A stretch of 64,000 nucleotides of DNA from Rheinheimera sp. (GTDB taxonomy: Bacteria > Pseudomonadota > Gammaproteobacteria > Enterobacterales > Alteromonadaceae). Below are positions 10,423 to 19,741 of this stretch, one piece after another; the stretch's first letter is position 1; each line of letters starts with the position of its first letter. The notes below the pieces were generated by a model. It made no database searches, was not told the DNA's origin, and saw only the letters and a program-made list of their open reading frames with translations. A program made the position numbers and the translations under genes. Where the stretch lies: positions 806,001-870,000 of the forward strand of contig NZ_JAUYGV010000007.1 of NCBI RefSeq assembly GCF_030690345.1. Direction: 5' to 3'.

Positions 10423-12921
10423 TTAAAAGCTCTGCCATTGGCTGCTGAGATCGGCATGATTAAAGTAAGACTGCGTAATGCTGTCAGACAGCTGGCGCAG
10501 CAGTTGTTGCAACTGATGCAGCAGTAAGCTCAGCTCCGGCCGCGCGTGCTGTTGTGGGTCAAACAGCTGCTGTGGATCGGCCTGTTGCAGCAGCGCCACC
10601 AATGCCATTGCCAGCCGTTGTTCGCGGCCGGGTTTTAAGCCGGAATGGGCCTGCAGGGCCGGCAGTTTTTCAGCCTGGCGTAACAGGCTGGCGCATTGGT
10701 AAGTTACAGAGCGCGGCGTGCTGTCATCGAGTAACAACAAGTCAATAATGGCCGCCGGGTATAAATCGGCATGATAACGTCGCCGGTAAGTGAGCAGGGT
10801 ATCGGCCAGCCGCAGCAGGGCTTCGAGCAGGGCATCACCGGGTGGCGTATGGGTAAACACCGCCTGCAGCAGGCTGCAGGTTTGCAGCGCCCGCTCCAGA
10901 TGTTGGCCCAGATCCATAAAGCGCAGCGTTTGGGTGCGGCTCATGGTTTCATTGTTCAGGCCGTAAATGGCGGTTTGCAATAACACCACTTCGTCCAGCG
11001 TGCGCTGCATTACGGCTATCGGCGGCTGCGTTGCTGTAGCCGGCCACTGGTAAATGCTGGTTTGCAGCTTATCCAGCACGTACCAGGTATCTTCGCTGAA
11101 ATACTCCCGCACCGACTGGGCGTTAAACAGCAGATTTTGCAGCACCGCTGCCACACCGCGCGGATTAGCGGCGTTAAATAAGCTATCCAGAGCCGCAGTG
11201 GGGTTAATCGCTTGTGGCGGTGCAGAGCTGTCGCCACTGCCGTTGGCTTGCAAGCAAAAATGCAACAAACAGGTGGCGTCGTGCTGTGCTGCCGGTTCAG
11301 TGTTGCTCAGTAAACTCAGCGCAGCGCGCAGCGCGCGGCAAATCAGGTTCAGCCGTTCGTTGTAGCGGCCTAACCAGAATAAGTGGTCGGCAACACGGCT
11401 GGGTAACAGACCGGAGTGGCGCGACAGCGTGACTTGTTGTTTGGCACTTTGCAGTAAGCTTACGGCGTGGGCTTTGTCGGCCAGTACCCAGACATCTTTG
11501 GCGATAAAACCCCGGCCAAAGCCGGCGTGGTCGCTCAGTTGCAACTGCTGGCTGTCGGCGCAGACCCGGCCCAGTGCGCCTGGCATAACGCTGACAGCAG
11601 CGCTGTTTGCCGCAGTTGGCCCGGCTTCATTACCCAGCAGGCTGAACAGCCGCAACACGCCCGGCAGTTGTTGAAGCGCTGCCGTTGGCGCGTTGTTGTC
11701 AGGTGCCGGGCTGCAAGGCACAGTACTAAGCGGTAACAGCTGGCGGGCGATATAAGCTGCCGGCTGTTGTTGTACCTGCTGCCACAGCGCCGTGCGCTCT
11801 GCCTGGCTAAGCTGTGGTAGCAACCATTGCTCAGCGCTGAGTAAATGCTGTACACAGTAAGATGGCGCACCGGCCTGCAGTTGCGCCAGGTTTTGCTTAT
11901 TGCCGCACCATAATGCCGGTACCGTGGCTAACAATAATGGCTGCTGCAGCAAAAACTCACAGCAAGATGCCATAAACGGCAGCAGCGCGCCGGAATCCAG
12001 CAAGGCAGAACCCGGCGGGTTAACACACAGCAGTTGTTGCTGGCGGATACTTTGCAATAAGCCGGCGCTGCCACTGCCGGCGGCGTCTAATTCCAGCGGA
12101 TCGCAGCTGTGATCCGGCAGATAACGCAGCAGGCTTTGCAGGCTTTGCAAACCGCTTAAGGTTTTTAACCATAAGCGGCCGTCTTTAAACAGTAAGTCAG
12201 CGCCGTGTACCAGGGCTATATCCAGGTAATTGGCTAAGAAGGCATGTTCAAAATAGGCGGCATCGCGTTTATGGTGTGTGAGGATCGCGGCCAGTTTTTC
12301 GCCGTTATCGCTGTGGCAGCCTTGCTGCAGCAGTTGCTGGAGGTTGCGAAAAAAGCCGGCCAGCTGGCTTTTTTTAATGCCGGCGTTTAACCCGGCGGTA
12401 GTGTTGTTAAAGGCCAGCCGGTGTTGCAATACATAGCCCAGCCCGGCCGGTAACCGGCTGTTGTCGGCATAAGCACAGAAGCCCCCGGCACTGTCGCGAC
12501 CGATATCACAGGCCAGCATCGGCAGCCAGGCCTGCTCAGTTATTAAGTTGGCGCAGGGCAGCAGGTAGTCTTTATTTAAAAAAATCACTTCGGGCGGAAT
12601 AATACCGTGCTGTAACAGCAATTGCGGGCCGTATAAGTCATGTAAAATTGCGTTCAGCAGCTGATGGCGTTGGCCAAGGCCGGCTTCCAGCTGTTGCCAC
12701 TGTGGCTCACTGATTAACCAGGGCAATACATCCAGTTGCCGTTGCAGCTCTGGTGCAAAAGCAGCACCGTTTTCGCGCAGCTGATGTTGTAAATCGGCCT
12801 GCAGTTGTTGCCGGCGCTCGGGCGCTTGCTGTTGCCACCAGAGCTGCAATTGCTGCCACTGCGGCAGCTGTTGCCAGTGCTGCTGTTCAGCAAAACTGTA
12901 TGGCGTAACGCTCACTGACAT
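10423..12921 (-). CDS. Permuted ATP-grasp (degenerate) / alpha-E domain fusion
   Basis: Fusion of 832 residues. The N-terminal half (about 1-480) is a circularly permuted ATP-grasp type 2 domain, recognisable from NKDYLLPC and VMPGALGRV; the C-terminal part (about 510-825) is an alpha-E (DUF403) all-helical domain starting near LPSRVADHLFWLGRYNERL. Compared with the stand-alone paralog two genes upstream, signature residues are altered: EDN becomes ADN, GGGSKDTW becomes GRGFIAKDVW, and no KPANESGGYG equivalent is visible, so ligase activity is doubtful. The sequence is very Gln/Leu-rich. The start at 12921 is set by AGGAG just upstream; an in-frame ATG at 12987 would overlap the preceding gene. 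Confidence 0.88.
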   Translation of the reverse strand: MSVSVTPYSFAEQQHWQQLPQWQQLQLWWQQQAPERRQQLQADLQHQLRENGAAFAPELQRQLDVLPWLISEPQWQQLEAGLGQRHQLLNAILHDLYGPQLLLQHGIIPPEVIFLNKDYLLPCANLITEQAWLPMLACDIGRDSAGGFCAYADNSRLPAGLGYVLQHRLAFNNTTAGLNAGIKKSQLAGFFRNLQQLLQQGCHSDNGEKLAAILTHHKRDAAYFEHAFLANYLDIALVHGADLLFKDGRLWLKTLSGLQSLQSLLRYLPDHSCDPLELDAAGSGSAGLLQSIRQQQLLCVNPPGSALLDSGALLPFMASCCEFLLQQPLLLATVPALWCGNKQNLAQLQAGAPSYCVQHLLSAEQWLLPQLSQAERTALWQQVQQQPAAYIARQLLPLSTVPCSPAPDNNAPTAALQQLPGVLRLFSLLGNEAGPTAANSAAVSVMPGALGRVCADSQQLQLSDHAGFGRGFIAKDVWVLADKAHAVSLLQSAKQQVTLSRHSGLLPSRVADHLFWLGRYNERLNLICRALRAALSLLSNTEPAAQHDATCLLHFCLQANGSGDSSAPPQAINPTAALDSLFNAANPRGVAAVLQNLLFNAQSVREYFSEDTWYVLDKLQTSIYQWPATATQPPIAVMQRTLDEVVLLQTAIYGLNNETMSRTQTLRFMDLGQHLERALQTCSLLQAVFTHTPPGDALLEALLRLADTLLTYRRRYHADLYPAAIIDLLLLDDSTPRSVTYQCASLLRQAEKLPALQAHSGLKPGREQRLAMALVALLQQADPQQLFDPQQHARPELSLLLHQLQQLLRQLSDSITQSYFNHADLSSQWQSF

Positions 12922-12940
12922 AAAGCTCCTGTAACGGCGT

Positions 12941-13909
12941 TCAGGCTGAAAGCTGCTGTTGTTGCTGCACGGCTGACGGCGCGGCAATAACCTGGTGTAA
13001 ATGCATAATACCGGCCTGGATTTGATCGATCAGGCCGTGTAATTGTTCGGTTGACAGCTCGGTCAGCGGTTCGGCTTTAAGCAACGCCTGTAACTGATGC
13101 ACTTGTTGCAAAATGCTGATGCTGTGCGGTAAGCCTTTGGCCGAGGCGGCAACACGGTTTAAACAATAGGCGATAGAGCGTGGAAAATCGGCAAAGGCCA
13201 GCAGATAATCGATAGCATCGACATCGCCGCTTTGCTGCGCCAGATAATAATGGTACGACTCTATGCCACCCAGCGCATTAAGGATAGAGGTCCAGCGAAA
13301 CTTAGGCCGCTTAATTTGCGTCGGTTGCAACTGCTGCAGCACCATAACATCCATAATGCGGGTGGTCATATCGGCGCGCTCTAAGTGCCGGCCAATATTA
13401 AATAAATCAAAGGCGTCGCTGCGCAGCATCACGCCGTCCAGTACGCCTACCACCATCTGACAGCGGCGGCTGACTTCGGTCATCAGGTTATAGCGTTGCC
13501 GGCGGCCGTCTGCCTGGCAGCAGTTCTGCTGAATAAAAATATCCAGTTTATTCAGCTCTTCCCACATATCACGCGGTATAAGCTGGCGTACCGAGCGGGC
13601 GTTATATTTCAGCTGGCTGCAGGTATGGCGGATAGACACACTGCTGGCACTGTTGCTGATTAAATGTGCCATTACCGCGTATTCAATACTGGCTTGCTCG
13701 GGCGTTGCATCCGGCGGCAGCTGATAGTCGGCCAGGCTGCTGCTGCTGTCCAGCCCCATCACATCCAGCAGCACCGGCCAGCTGAAGCGGGTGTCTTTGT
13801 GGCTGTCTATCAGCAGGTGGCTGGTGGCGTTGACCAGCCGGGCGGTGTCATCCAGCCGCTCCAGATAGCGACCGAGCCAGAATATATTGTCGACAGATTT
13901 CAGCAGCAT
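12941..13909 (-). CDS. Alpha-E domain-containing protein (DUF403)
   Basis: All-helical protein of 322 residues. The opening MLLKSVDNIFWLGRYLERLDDTARL is the family signature, and the whole length belongs to the alpha-E domain, named for its conserved glutamates. In established gene neighbourhoods alpha-E proteins are paired with permuted ATP-grasp ligases and transglutaminases in presumed peptide-tag or amide-bond synthesis systems; no reaction has been assigned to the domain itself. It lies three bases after the ATP-grasp gene and is followed after 19 bases by the fusion that carries a second alpha-E domain. Co-transcription with both is very likely. Confidence 0.93.
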   Translation of the reverse strand: MLLKSVDNIFWLGRYLERLDDTARLVNATSHLLIDSHKDTRFSWPVLLDVMGLDSSSSLADYQLPPDATPEQASIEYAVMAHLISNSASSVSIRHTCSQLKYNARSVRQLIPRDMWEELNKLDIFIQQNCCQADGRRQRYNLMTEVSRRCQMVVGVLDGVMLRSDAFDLFNIGRHLERADMTTRIMDVMVLQQLQPTQIKRPKFRWTSILNALGGIESYHYYLAQQSGDVDAIDYLLAFADFPRSIAYCLNRVAASAKGLPHSISILQQVHQLQALLKAEPLTELSTEQLHGLIDQIQAGIMHLHQVIAAPSAVQQQQQLSA

Positions 13910-13912
13910 AGG

Positions 13913-15370
13913 TTATACCTCATCGTTGATGATCCAGGTGTCTTTACTGCCACCGCCCTGGGATGAATTGACCACTAAAGAGCCGCGCGTCAGTGCCACC
14001 CGGCTTAGCCCGCCGGTGGTGCAGTACAGCTCTTTGCCCTGCAAAATAAAGGGGCGTAAATCGAGGTGACGCGGTTCCAGCGCGCCGTCGCACAGGGTAG
14101 GGGCGGTAGACAGGTTCAGTGTTGGCTGGGCAATAAAATTGCGCGGGTTGGCTTTTATGGCCTCTGCCATCTGTTGCTGTTCGGCCAATGTTGAACGCGG
14201 GCCGATTAAAATGCCGTAGCCGCCGGACTCGTTGGCCGGTTTTACCACCAGCTTGTCGAGGTTAGCCAGCACATAGCTGCGCTGCTCCGGCTCCAGACAT
14301 AAAAAGGTTTCAACGTTATCAATCAGTGCGGTTTCGCCCAGATAATACTGAATAATTTTAGGGACATAGGCATAAATAACTTTGTCGTCGGCCACGCCGG
14401 AGCCGGGCGCATTAGCAATAGCCACATTGCCCTTGCTCCAGGCGCTGATAAGGCCGGCAACCCCCAGCACAGAGTCCGGCCGGAATGCTAATGGATCTAA
14501 AAACACATCGTCAATACGGCGGTAAATAACATCAACCCGCTGCTTACCGTGCAGTTTTTTTAAGTAAACAATGTCGTCTTCAACAAATAAGTCGGTGTTT
14601 TCGGCCAGCTCTATGCCGGCTTGCTGCGCCAGAAAGCTGTGCTCAAAATAGGCTGAGTTATAAATGCCGGGTGTTAACAGTACTATGCAGGGCACATCGC
14701 CGCTGCGCGGTGACAGTGATGCCAGCATACGCCACAGCTGATGCGGGTAATCGTCAACCGGATAAATGGTGGAGTCGGCAAACAGCTCGGGAAACACCCG
14801 TTTCATTACGGTACGGTTCTCCAGCATGTAAGACACCCCGGACGGTACCCGCAAGTTATCTTCCAGCACCAGAAAGCGGCCGCTCCCGTCGCGGACCAAA
14901 TCGGTGCCGCAAATATTGGCCCACACGCCATAACGGGGCGAAATGCCCCGGCATGGTGCAAGGTAATTCTTCGATTGCAGCACCAACTCGGCCGGTACTA
15001 TGCCGTCTTTAAGGATTTTTTGGCCATTGTATAAGTCATCAATAAACAGATTCAGCGCGGTTAAGCGCTGCTTTAAACCGGCGCTGGTGGCTTGCCATTC
15101 TGAACCCGGTATAGTGCGCGGCATCACATCTAATGGCCAGGCGCGGTCGATATTGCTGCCATCGCTGTACAGGGTAAAGCACACACCCATATCGCTAATG
15201 GTTTGATTTAACTGCAGTTGTCTTTCGCAAAGCTCTGTAGCTCCGTGCTTGTCTATAAAGCGCGCAATGGCCGCTGCCGGTGGCCGCACACTGCCATCGT
15301 CGTTTATCAATTCGTCAAAGCAGTTGTCGGTTAGCGGGTATCCGCCACGGGTAAAACTTTTTACACTCAT
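13913..15370 (-). CDS. Circularly permuted ATP-grasp type 2 protein
   Basis: Predicted ATP-dependent carboxylate-amine ligase of 485 residues and the first gene of the amidoligase-type operon. Family motifs are intact: SKNYLAPC, the metal-binding VLEDNLRVPSG, KPANESGGYG for nucleotide binding, and the C-terminal GGGSKDTW. The permuted ATP-grasp fold joins an amino group to a carboxylate with ATP hydrolysis; the peptide product made by such operons is not established. The ATG at 15370 is chosen because AAGGAG lies seven bases upstream; an in-frame ATG at 15391 lacks this. A terminator of the upstream EF-G gene separates the two units. Confidence 0.93.
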   Translation of the reverse strand: MSVKSFTRGGYPLTDNCFDELINDDGSVRPPAAAIARFIDKHGATELCERQLQLNQTISDMGVCFTLYSDGSNIDRAWPLDVMPRTIPGSEWQATSAGLKQRLTALNLFIDDLYNGQKILKDGIVPAELVLQSKNYLAPCRGISPRYGVWANICGTDLVRDGSGRFLVLEDNLRVPSGVSYMLENRTVMKRVFPELFADSTIYPVDDYPHQLWRMLASLSPRSGDVPCIVLLTPGIYNSAYFEHSFLAQQAGIELAENTDLFVEDDIVYLKKLHGKQRVDVIYRRIDDVFLDPLAFRPDSVLGVAGLISAWSKGNVAIANAPGSGVADDKVIYAYVPKIIQYYLGETALIDNVETFLCLEPEQRSYVLANLDKLVVKPANESGGYGILIGPRSTLAEQQQMAEAIKANPRNFIAQPTLNLSTAPTLCDGALEPRHLDLRPFILQGKELYCTTGGLSRVALTRGSLVVNSSQGGGSKDTWIINDEV

Positions 15371-15455
15371 CGGCAACTCCTTGTACTGCACCCTGAACTT
15401 TGCAGGGTTAATGCAACAGGTACAGCAAGGCGTATGCCACAGTAGAAACAGCAGG

Positions 15456-15493
15456 CAGAAAAAAGCCCTGCAGGTAAACCGGCAGGGCTTTTG
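15456..15493 (-). terminator. Rho-independent terminator of EF-G gene
   Basis: The stem GCCCTGC (15465-15471) / GCAGGGC (15482-15488) is extended by A/T pairs and followed, on the minus strand, by a run of U. It lies 18 bases past the EF-G stop codon and before the ATP-grasp operon. The flanking A and T runs make it partly bidirectional. Confidence 0.8.
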
Positions 15494-15510
15494 CTTAGCT
15501 GTATTACTGC

Positions 15511-17610
15511 TTAGTTTTTAGCAGCGGCAGCTTTCTTTTCTTTTTCTTTGGCGATAACCGCTTCAGCTACGTTAGACGGGCACGGTGAGTAGTGCGAGAA
15601 CTCCATAGAGAACTGACCACGGCCTGACGTCATAGTACGCAGGGTACTGATGTAACCGAACATTTCTGACAGTGGTACGTCAGCTTTGATACGGACGCCG
15701 GTAACACCTGCTTCCTGGCCAGAGATCATGCCGCGACGACGGTTTAAGTCACCGATAACATCACCTACGTGATCTTCCGGAGTGAACACGTCAACTTTCA
15801 TGATTGGCTCAAGCATTTGCGCGCCGGCTTTAGGCATAGACTGACGGAATGCGCCTTTAGCCGCGATTTCAAACGCGATAGCTGATGAGTCAACGGCGTG
15901 GAAACCACCGTCGAATACTTCAACTTCAACGTCTAATACCGGGAAGCCAGCCAGAGTGCCGGTTGACATCATAGACTCAAAGCCTTTCTCGATAGCAGGC
16001 ATAAATTCTTTTGGTACGCTACCACCAACAACAGTTGATTTGAACGTAAAGCCAGAGTTTTGCTCGCCCGGACGAATGCGGTAATCGATTTTACCGTACT
16101 GACCTGAACCACCGGATTGTTTCTTGTGGGTGTAGCTGTCTTCGATTTCACGGGTAATAGTTTCGCGGTAAGCAACCTGTGGCTGGCCTACAACTAACTC
16201 AACGCCGTAAGTACGCTTCAGAATGTCTACTTTGATATCTAAGTGTAATTCACCCATACCTTTAAGGATGGTTTCACCTGAGTCAATATCAGTTTCAACA
16301 CGGAAAGTTGGATCTTCAGCAACCATTTTACCGATAGCGATACCCATCTTCTCTACTGAGCCTTTGTCTTTTGGCGTAACAGAGATAGAGATTACCGGCT
16401 CCGGGAATACCATTGGCTCAAGTGTACATGGGTGCTTAGGATCACACAGAGTGTGGCCGGTCTGGGTGTTGTTTTTCATACCAACCAGAGCAATGATGTC
16501 ACCCGCCTGAGCTGTGGTCAGGTCGGTACGGTCATTCGCCTGCATTTCAACCATACGGCCGATACGCTCGGTTTTACCGGTGAAAGAGTTCAGGATGGTA
16601 TCACCCTTGTTCAGTACACCAGAGTAGATACGGATAAAGGTCAGGGCGCCGAAACGGTCATCCATGATTTTGAAGGCTAAAGCGCGGAACGGCTCGTCAG
16701 CAGACACGATAGCGTGTTCGCCGGTCTCAACACCTTCTTCGTCAGTCAGTGGCTGAGGAATAACTTCAGTCGGGCTTGGCAGGTAATCAACAACCGCATC
16801 TAACAGTAATTGCATACCTTTGTTTTTAAAGGCTGAACCACAGTAAGTCGGGAAGAATGCCAGGTCGCGGCAGCCTTTACGGATACAACGCTTGATGTCT
16901 TCGATAGACGGCTCTTCGCCTTCCATGTATGCCATCAGCAGGTCGTCGTCTTGCTCTACAGCCGTTTCGATCAGTTGCTGACGGTACATTTCAACGTCAT
17001 CAGCCATGTCAGCCGGTACGTCAGTAATGGTGTAGTTTTCCGGTAAGCCGGTTTCATCCCAGATGTAAGCTTTTTGCGTTAACAGGTCAACCACACCTTT
17101 GAAGGTGTCTTCGCGGCCGATTGGTAACACCATGATCAGTGGGTTTGCGCCCAGAACTTTCTTCACCTGCTCAGTAACGCGGATAAAGTCAGCACCGATA
17201 CGGTCCAGTTTGTTAACGAAGATCAGACGTGATACTTCAGCGTCGTTAGCATAACGCCAGTTGGTTTCTGACTGAGGTTCAACACCGCCTGAACCACAGA
17301 ATACACCAACACCACCGTCTAATACTTTTAATGAACGGTAAACTTCAACAGTGAAGTCAACGTGGCCCGGGGTATCGATAACGTTGAAACGGTAGCCTTT
17401 CCAGAAACAGCTTACGGCTGCTGACTGGATAGTAATACCGCGCTCGGCTTCTTGTTCCATAAAGTCGGTAGTAGATTCACCTTCGTGAACTTCACCTAAC
17501 TTATGGATCTTACCGGTCAGTTTCAGGATACGCTCGGTAGTAGTGGTTTTGCCGGCATCAACGTGGGCGAAGATACCAATGTTTCTGTATAAGGATAAAT
17601 CTGCTGACAT
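15511..17610 (-). CDS. fusA: Elongation factor G paralog (EF-G2 type)
   Basis: Translational GTPase of 699 residues, full EF-G length. GTPase motifs: G1 AHVDAGKT (about 15-22), G2 RGITI, G3 DTPGH, G4 NKLD; these are followed by domains II-V including the domain [12 protein letters not shown] loop. EF-G drives tRNA-mRNA translocation and ribosome recycling. The gene stands alone rather than in the rpsL-rpsG-fusA-tuf operon, and residues after G1 differ from canonical EF-G ([18 protein letters not shown]), so it is probably the second EF-G found in many Vibrio- and Shewanella-like genomes. If it were the sole EF-G it would be essential. It has its own terminator and a 222-base divergent upstream region. 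Confidence 0.93.
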   Translation of the reverse strand: MSADLSLYRNIGIFAHVDAGKTTTTERILKLTGKIHKLGEVHEGESTTDFMEQEAERGITIQSAAVSCFWKGYRFNVIDTPGHVDFTVEVYRSLKVLDGGVGVFCGSGGVEPQSETNWRYANDAEVSRLIFVNKLDRIGADFIRVTEQVKKVLGANPLIMVLPIGREDTFKGVVDLLTQKAYIWDETGLPENYTITDVPADMADDVEMYRQQLIETAVEQDDDLLMAYMEGEEPSIEDIKRCIRKGCRDLAFFPTYCGSAFKNKGMQLLLDAVVDYLPSPTEVIPQPLTDEEGVETGEHAIVSADEPFRALAFKIMDDRFGALTFIRIYSGVLNKGDTILNSFTGKTERIGRMVEMQANDRTDLTTAQAGDIIALVGMKNNTQTGHTLCDPKHPCTLEPMVFPEPVISISVTPKDKGSVEKMGIAIGKMVAEDPTFRVETDIDSGETILKGMGELHLDIKVDILKRTYGVELVVGQPQVAYRETITREIEDSYTHKKQSGGSGQYGKIDYRIRPGEQNSGFTFKSTVVGGSVPKEFMPAIEKGFESMMSTGTLAGFPVLDVEVEVFDGGFHAVDSSAIAFEIAAKGAFRQSMPKAGAQMLEPIMKVDVFTPEDHVGDVIGDLNRRRGMISGQEAGVTGVRIKADVPLSEMFGYISTLRTMTSGRGQFSMEFSHYSPCPSNVAEAVIAKEKEKKAAAAKN

Positions 17611-17832
17611 AGTAATCTCAATAAGCTAGGGTTTGAAAATAGTGCGGTAATATACAGGATTTCAAAACGTTTTGCAGGAAAAAAAATCTTGTTGCGGGCT
17701 AATTTTTTATCCATGCTGTCAAAGCACACGTACAGCCGTAGCCGGCCACTTTATTTGCCGCAGTTTTAGCCGCTAACTAAGGCTGCAGCTGTTATTACAC
17801 CTTTATAGCTATGTATTTCAGGTAGATTAACG

Positions 17833-18291
17833 ATGAACATTATTCCGGGCCGGCTGGACTCGCCGGCGGTTATCCAGTTATTGCAGGGCCATTTAGACGA
17901 TATGTATGCTACCTCACCGCCGGAGAGTGTGCACGCGCTGGATATCAGTAAATTACAAGCGCCCGGTATCCGCTTCTGGGGCGCCTGGCAGGGCGAGATA
18001 TTGCTGGGCTGCGTGGCGCTTAAGCAACACAGCAACGATATGGCGGAGATTAAATCAATGCGTACCGCTCCGGAAGCGCGCGGTAAGGGAGTAGGGCGCG
18101 CCTTGCTGCAGTTTTTACTGGCGGAGGCCCGGCAAAGCGGTTTTCGGCACATTTACCTGGAAACCGGCTCAATGGAGTTTTTTCTGCCGGCCCGCAATTT
18201 GTACCAAAGTGCCGGCTTTAACTACTGCGGCCGCTTCGCCGATTACCCGGAAGACCCGAATAGTCTGTTTATGACTAAAACGCTGGAATAA
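17833..18291 (+). CDS. GNAT family N-acetyltransferase
   Basis: Single-domain acetyltransferase of 152 residues. The acetyl-CoA binding motif A reads RGKGVGRALLQFLL (about residues 82-95) after the beta-4 strand AEIKSMRTAPEAR, and the C-terminal LYQSAGF stretch is the typical motif B end. The GNAT family transfers acetyl groups to amines on proteins, antibiotics or small molecules; the acceptor cannot be told. It lies divergent to the EF-G gene and 12 bases before an NTF2-like gene, so a two-gene unit is likely. Confidence 0.9.
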   Translation: MNIIPGRLDSPAVIQLLQGHLDDMYATSPPESVHALDISKLQAPGIRFWGAWQGEILLGCVALKQHSNDMAEIKSMRTAPEARGKGVGRALLQFLLAEARQSGFRHIYLETGSMEFFLPARNLYQSAGFNYCGRFADYPEDPNSLFMTKTLE

Positions 18292-18303
18292 GGCTGCCAC
18301 ACT

Positions 18304-18675
18304 ATGGCTAATGACATGGCTAACGATATGAATAACGAACAAACAGTATTGCCGGTACAACGCCAGTTGAATGCTTACAACGCTAAAGATCTCGCCGCTT
18401 TTATCAGCTGTTATCACAGCGATATTGCTATTTACCGTATGCCTGCAACGGAGCCTGCTTTAAAAGGCCACGCTGCACTGGAAGCGTTTTACAAAACCGA
18501 GCGCTTTACTATAGCTGCGCTGCGCGCCGAAGTGCTCCAGCGGATGCTGGTGGGTAATAAGGTTATCGACCACGAAAGGGTATACGGCATGGCCGAACAG
18601 CCGTATCAGGTAGTAGTGGTGTATGAAGTACAAGGCGGCCTGATAAAAAACGCCTGGTTTTATCCGGCAGGGTGA
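18304..18675 (+). CDS. NTF2-like / SnoaL-type small protein
   Basis: Protein of 123 residues with the cone-shaped NTF2-like pattern: a helical start (VQRQLNAYNAKDLAAFISCYHSDI) followed by strands ending in VVVVYEVQGGLIKNAWFY. NTF2-like domains serve as ligand pockets or small enzymes such as isomerases; no catalytic residues can be assigned. Three in-frame ATG codons (18304, 18316, 18328) leave the start uncertain; the first is used because AAGG lies upstream. This is the last host-like gene before the integron cassette array. Confidence 0.75.
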   Translation: MANDMANDMNNEQTVLPVQRQLNAYNAKDLAAFISCYHSDIAIYRMPATEPALKGHAALEAFYKTERFTIAALRAEVLQRMLVGNKVIDHERVYGMAEQPYQVVVVYEVQGGLIKNAWFYPAG

Positions 18676-18919
18676 ATGCCTATAGAAACGGCAGCTTTGT
18701 GCCAAAAGCAGACTGTCGGCTCACGCTTCAGCTCTATTCATTGTCTGTGGTAAAAGTGATGTTCAATGTTTTTATACACAGTGCTATTTGAAATATCCGG
18801 CATACCAGGTCAAATATCCCGTTAACATCGCGCACAAGCTAGTTGCTGGTTTTATTTACATGCTATAAATTAGGTACTTACTAAAGAGAAGTACGTAAAT
18901 ATAATGCACAGGTTCCGAA
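18676..18919. other. Non-coding stretch left of the cassette array
   Basis: With the first attC-type site this fills about 400 bases between coding genes. No ORF longer than a few dozen codons and no integrase remnant was recognised. A GTTAACA at 18821 resembles an attC/attI core but has no clear partner. Base composition turns AT-rich towards the array. Confidence 0.5.
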
Positions 18920-19055
18920 ATATAACGCATGCTCGTTTTTCCAAATAGCGAAAATAGAATTTGAATATTTATTGTTGTTTTACAATGTATTATAAACTCA
19001 TGTTTCCTCTATCGGAATTGAGAAAACGAGCATGCTCAATAATAAAATGTTATAC
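18920..19055 (+). repeat. attC-type site 0 (left edge, long form, 136 bp)
   Basis: R'' ATATAAC at 18920-18926 and R' GTTATAC at 19049-19055 (6/7 complementary). A perfect 13-bp inverted repeat, GCATGCTCGTTTT (18927-18939) and its complement (19023-19035), forms the outer stem, and ATTGT/ACAAT can close a terminal hairpin. The length recalls the long VCR-type attC sites. R' matches the R'' of cassette 1 over nine bases. The gene of the cassette this site should belong to is absent. Confidence 0.7.
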
Positions 19056-19073
19056 ACCTAAGGAAAGTTTGGC

Positions 19074-19649
19074 ATGAAGCTGACCATTATTTCATTTATT
19101 ACATTGTTTTTACTCGGCTGCGCAGCGGCTGGTGTTCCTTATACAAATGATCCAATGGCAAAACTCAATTACGCATATCAGCTAATGGAAATACAAGGTA
19201 GAGGGTTAGCGGCTGAAAAACTTGGGCAAGAGGCGCTAGCTGATTTAGAAAAGTCTAAAGATGTCTATGGTATTGCAGAAGCTCATACATTCCTTGGATT
19301 GTTTTATAAGAATAGAAGTTACCGAGAACACAAAGATTTTTACATAAGACACAATGAATATGACCCTACTGCATCAACATCAATTAAACACTTCGAATTA
19401 GCCGTTCAAGCGTTTGAAGCAGACGGAGATTACTGGGGAGTATCGAAGGCTCTGTTTGAGATGGGTAATGCCTATTTAACAGATAATGATGCCGCAAACG
19501 GCTGCTCAAAGTTTGATGAATCGTTGACCATATATCGTAGCGATAAAAATGTGTTCAAAGGCCGGGTTCATCCTCACAATCCTGCTTTTAAAACTTTCGA
19601 CGCGATGGTCGAGGCTTTTTTTGAAAAATATTGTGCAAACGGTGTATAA
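19074..19649 (+). CDS. Cassette 1: lipoprotein with TPR-like helical repeats
   Basis: Predicted lipoprotein of 191 residues: a signal peptide with lipobox LLGC (Cys16), then helix pairs resembling tetratricopeptide repeats (around LNYAYQLMEIQG, GIAEAHTFLGLFYKN and GVSKALFEMGNAYL). Such proteins usually scaffold protein contacts at a membrane; the partner is unknown. AAGGAAA before the ATG is a good ribosome site. The stop codon TAA lies inside the R'' box of the following attC, typical of cassette genes. Conserved domain and function are not recognised beyond this. Confidence 0.75.
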   Translation: MKLTIISFITLFLLGCAAAGVPYTNDPMAKLNYAYQLMEIQGRGLAAEKLGQEALADLEKSKDVYGIAEAHTFLGLFYKNRSYREHKDFYIRHNEYDPTASTSIKHFELAVQAFEADGDYWGVSKALFEMGNAYLTDNDAANGCSKFDESLTIYRSDKNVFKGRVHPHNPAFKTFDAMVEAFFEKYCANGV

Positions 19650-19730
19650 CAAGCGCAGTCACAATCGGCCACTGCGTGGCCTAGACCTCAACCGCTGCGC
19701 GGGTTTCGGCCTGTGCTGCGAGCGTTAGAG
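19644..19730 (+). repeat. attC site 1 (87 bp)
   Basis: R'' GTATAAC 19644-19650, R' GTTAGAG 19724-19730; the interior is a GC-rich imperfect palindrome with the CCGCTGCGCGG-like core seen in several sites of this array. Confidence 0.85.
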
Positions 19731-19741
19731 CTATTAATGAC

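Noticed and set aside
18676..19073. Integron integrase remnant left of the array
   Set aside because: Six-frame reading gave no tyrosine-recombinase motif; the region is AT-rich and non-coding.
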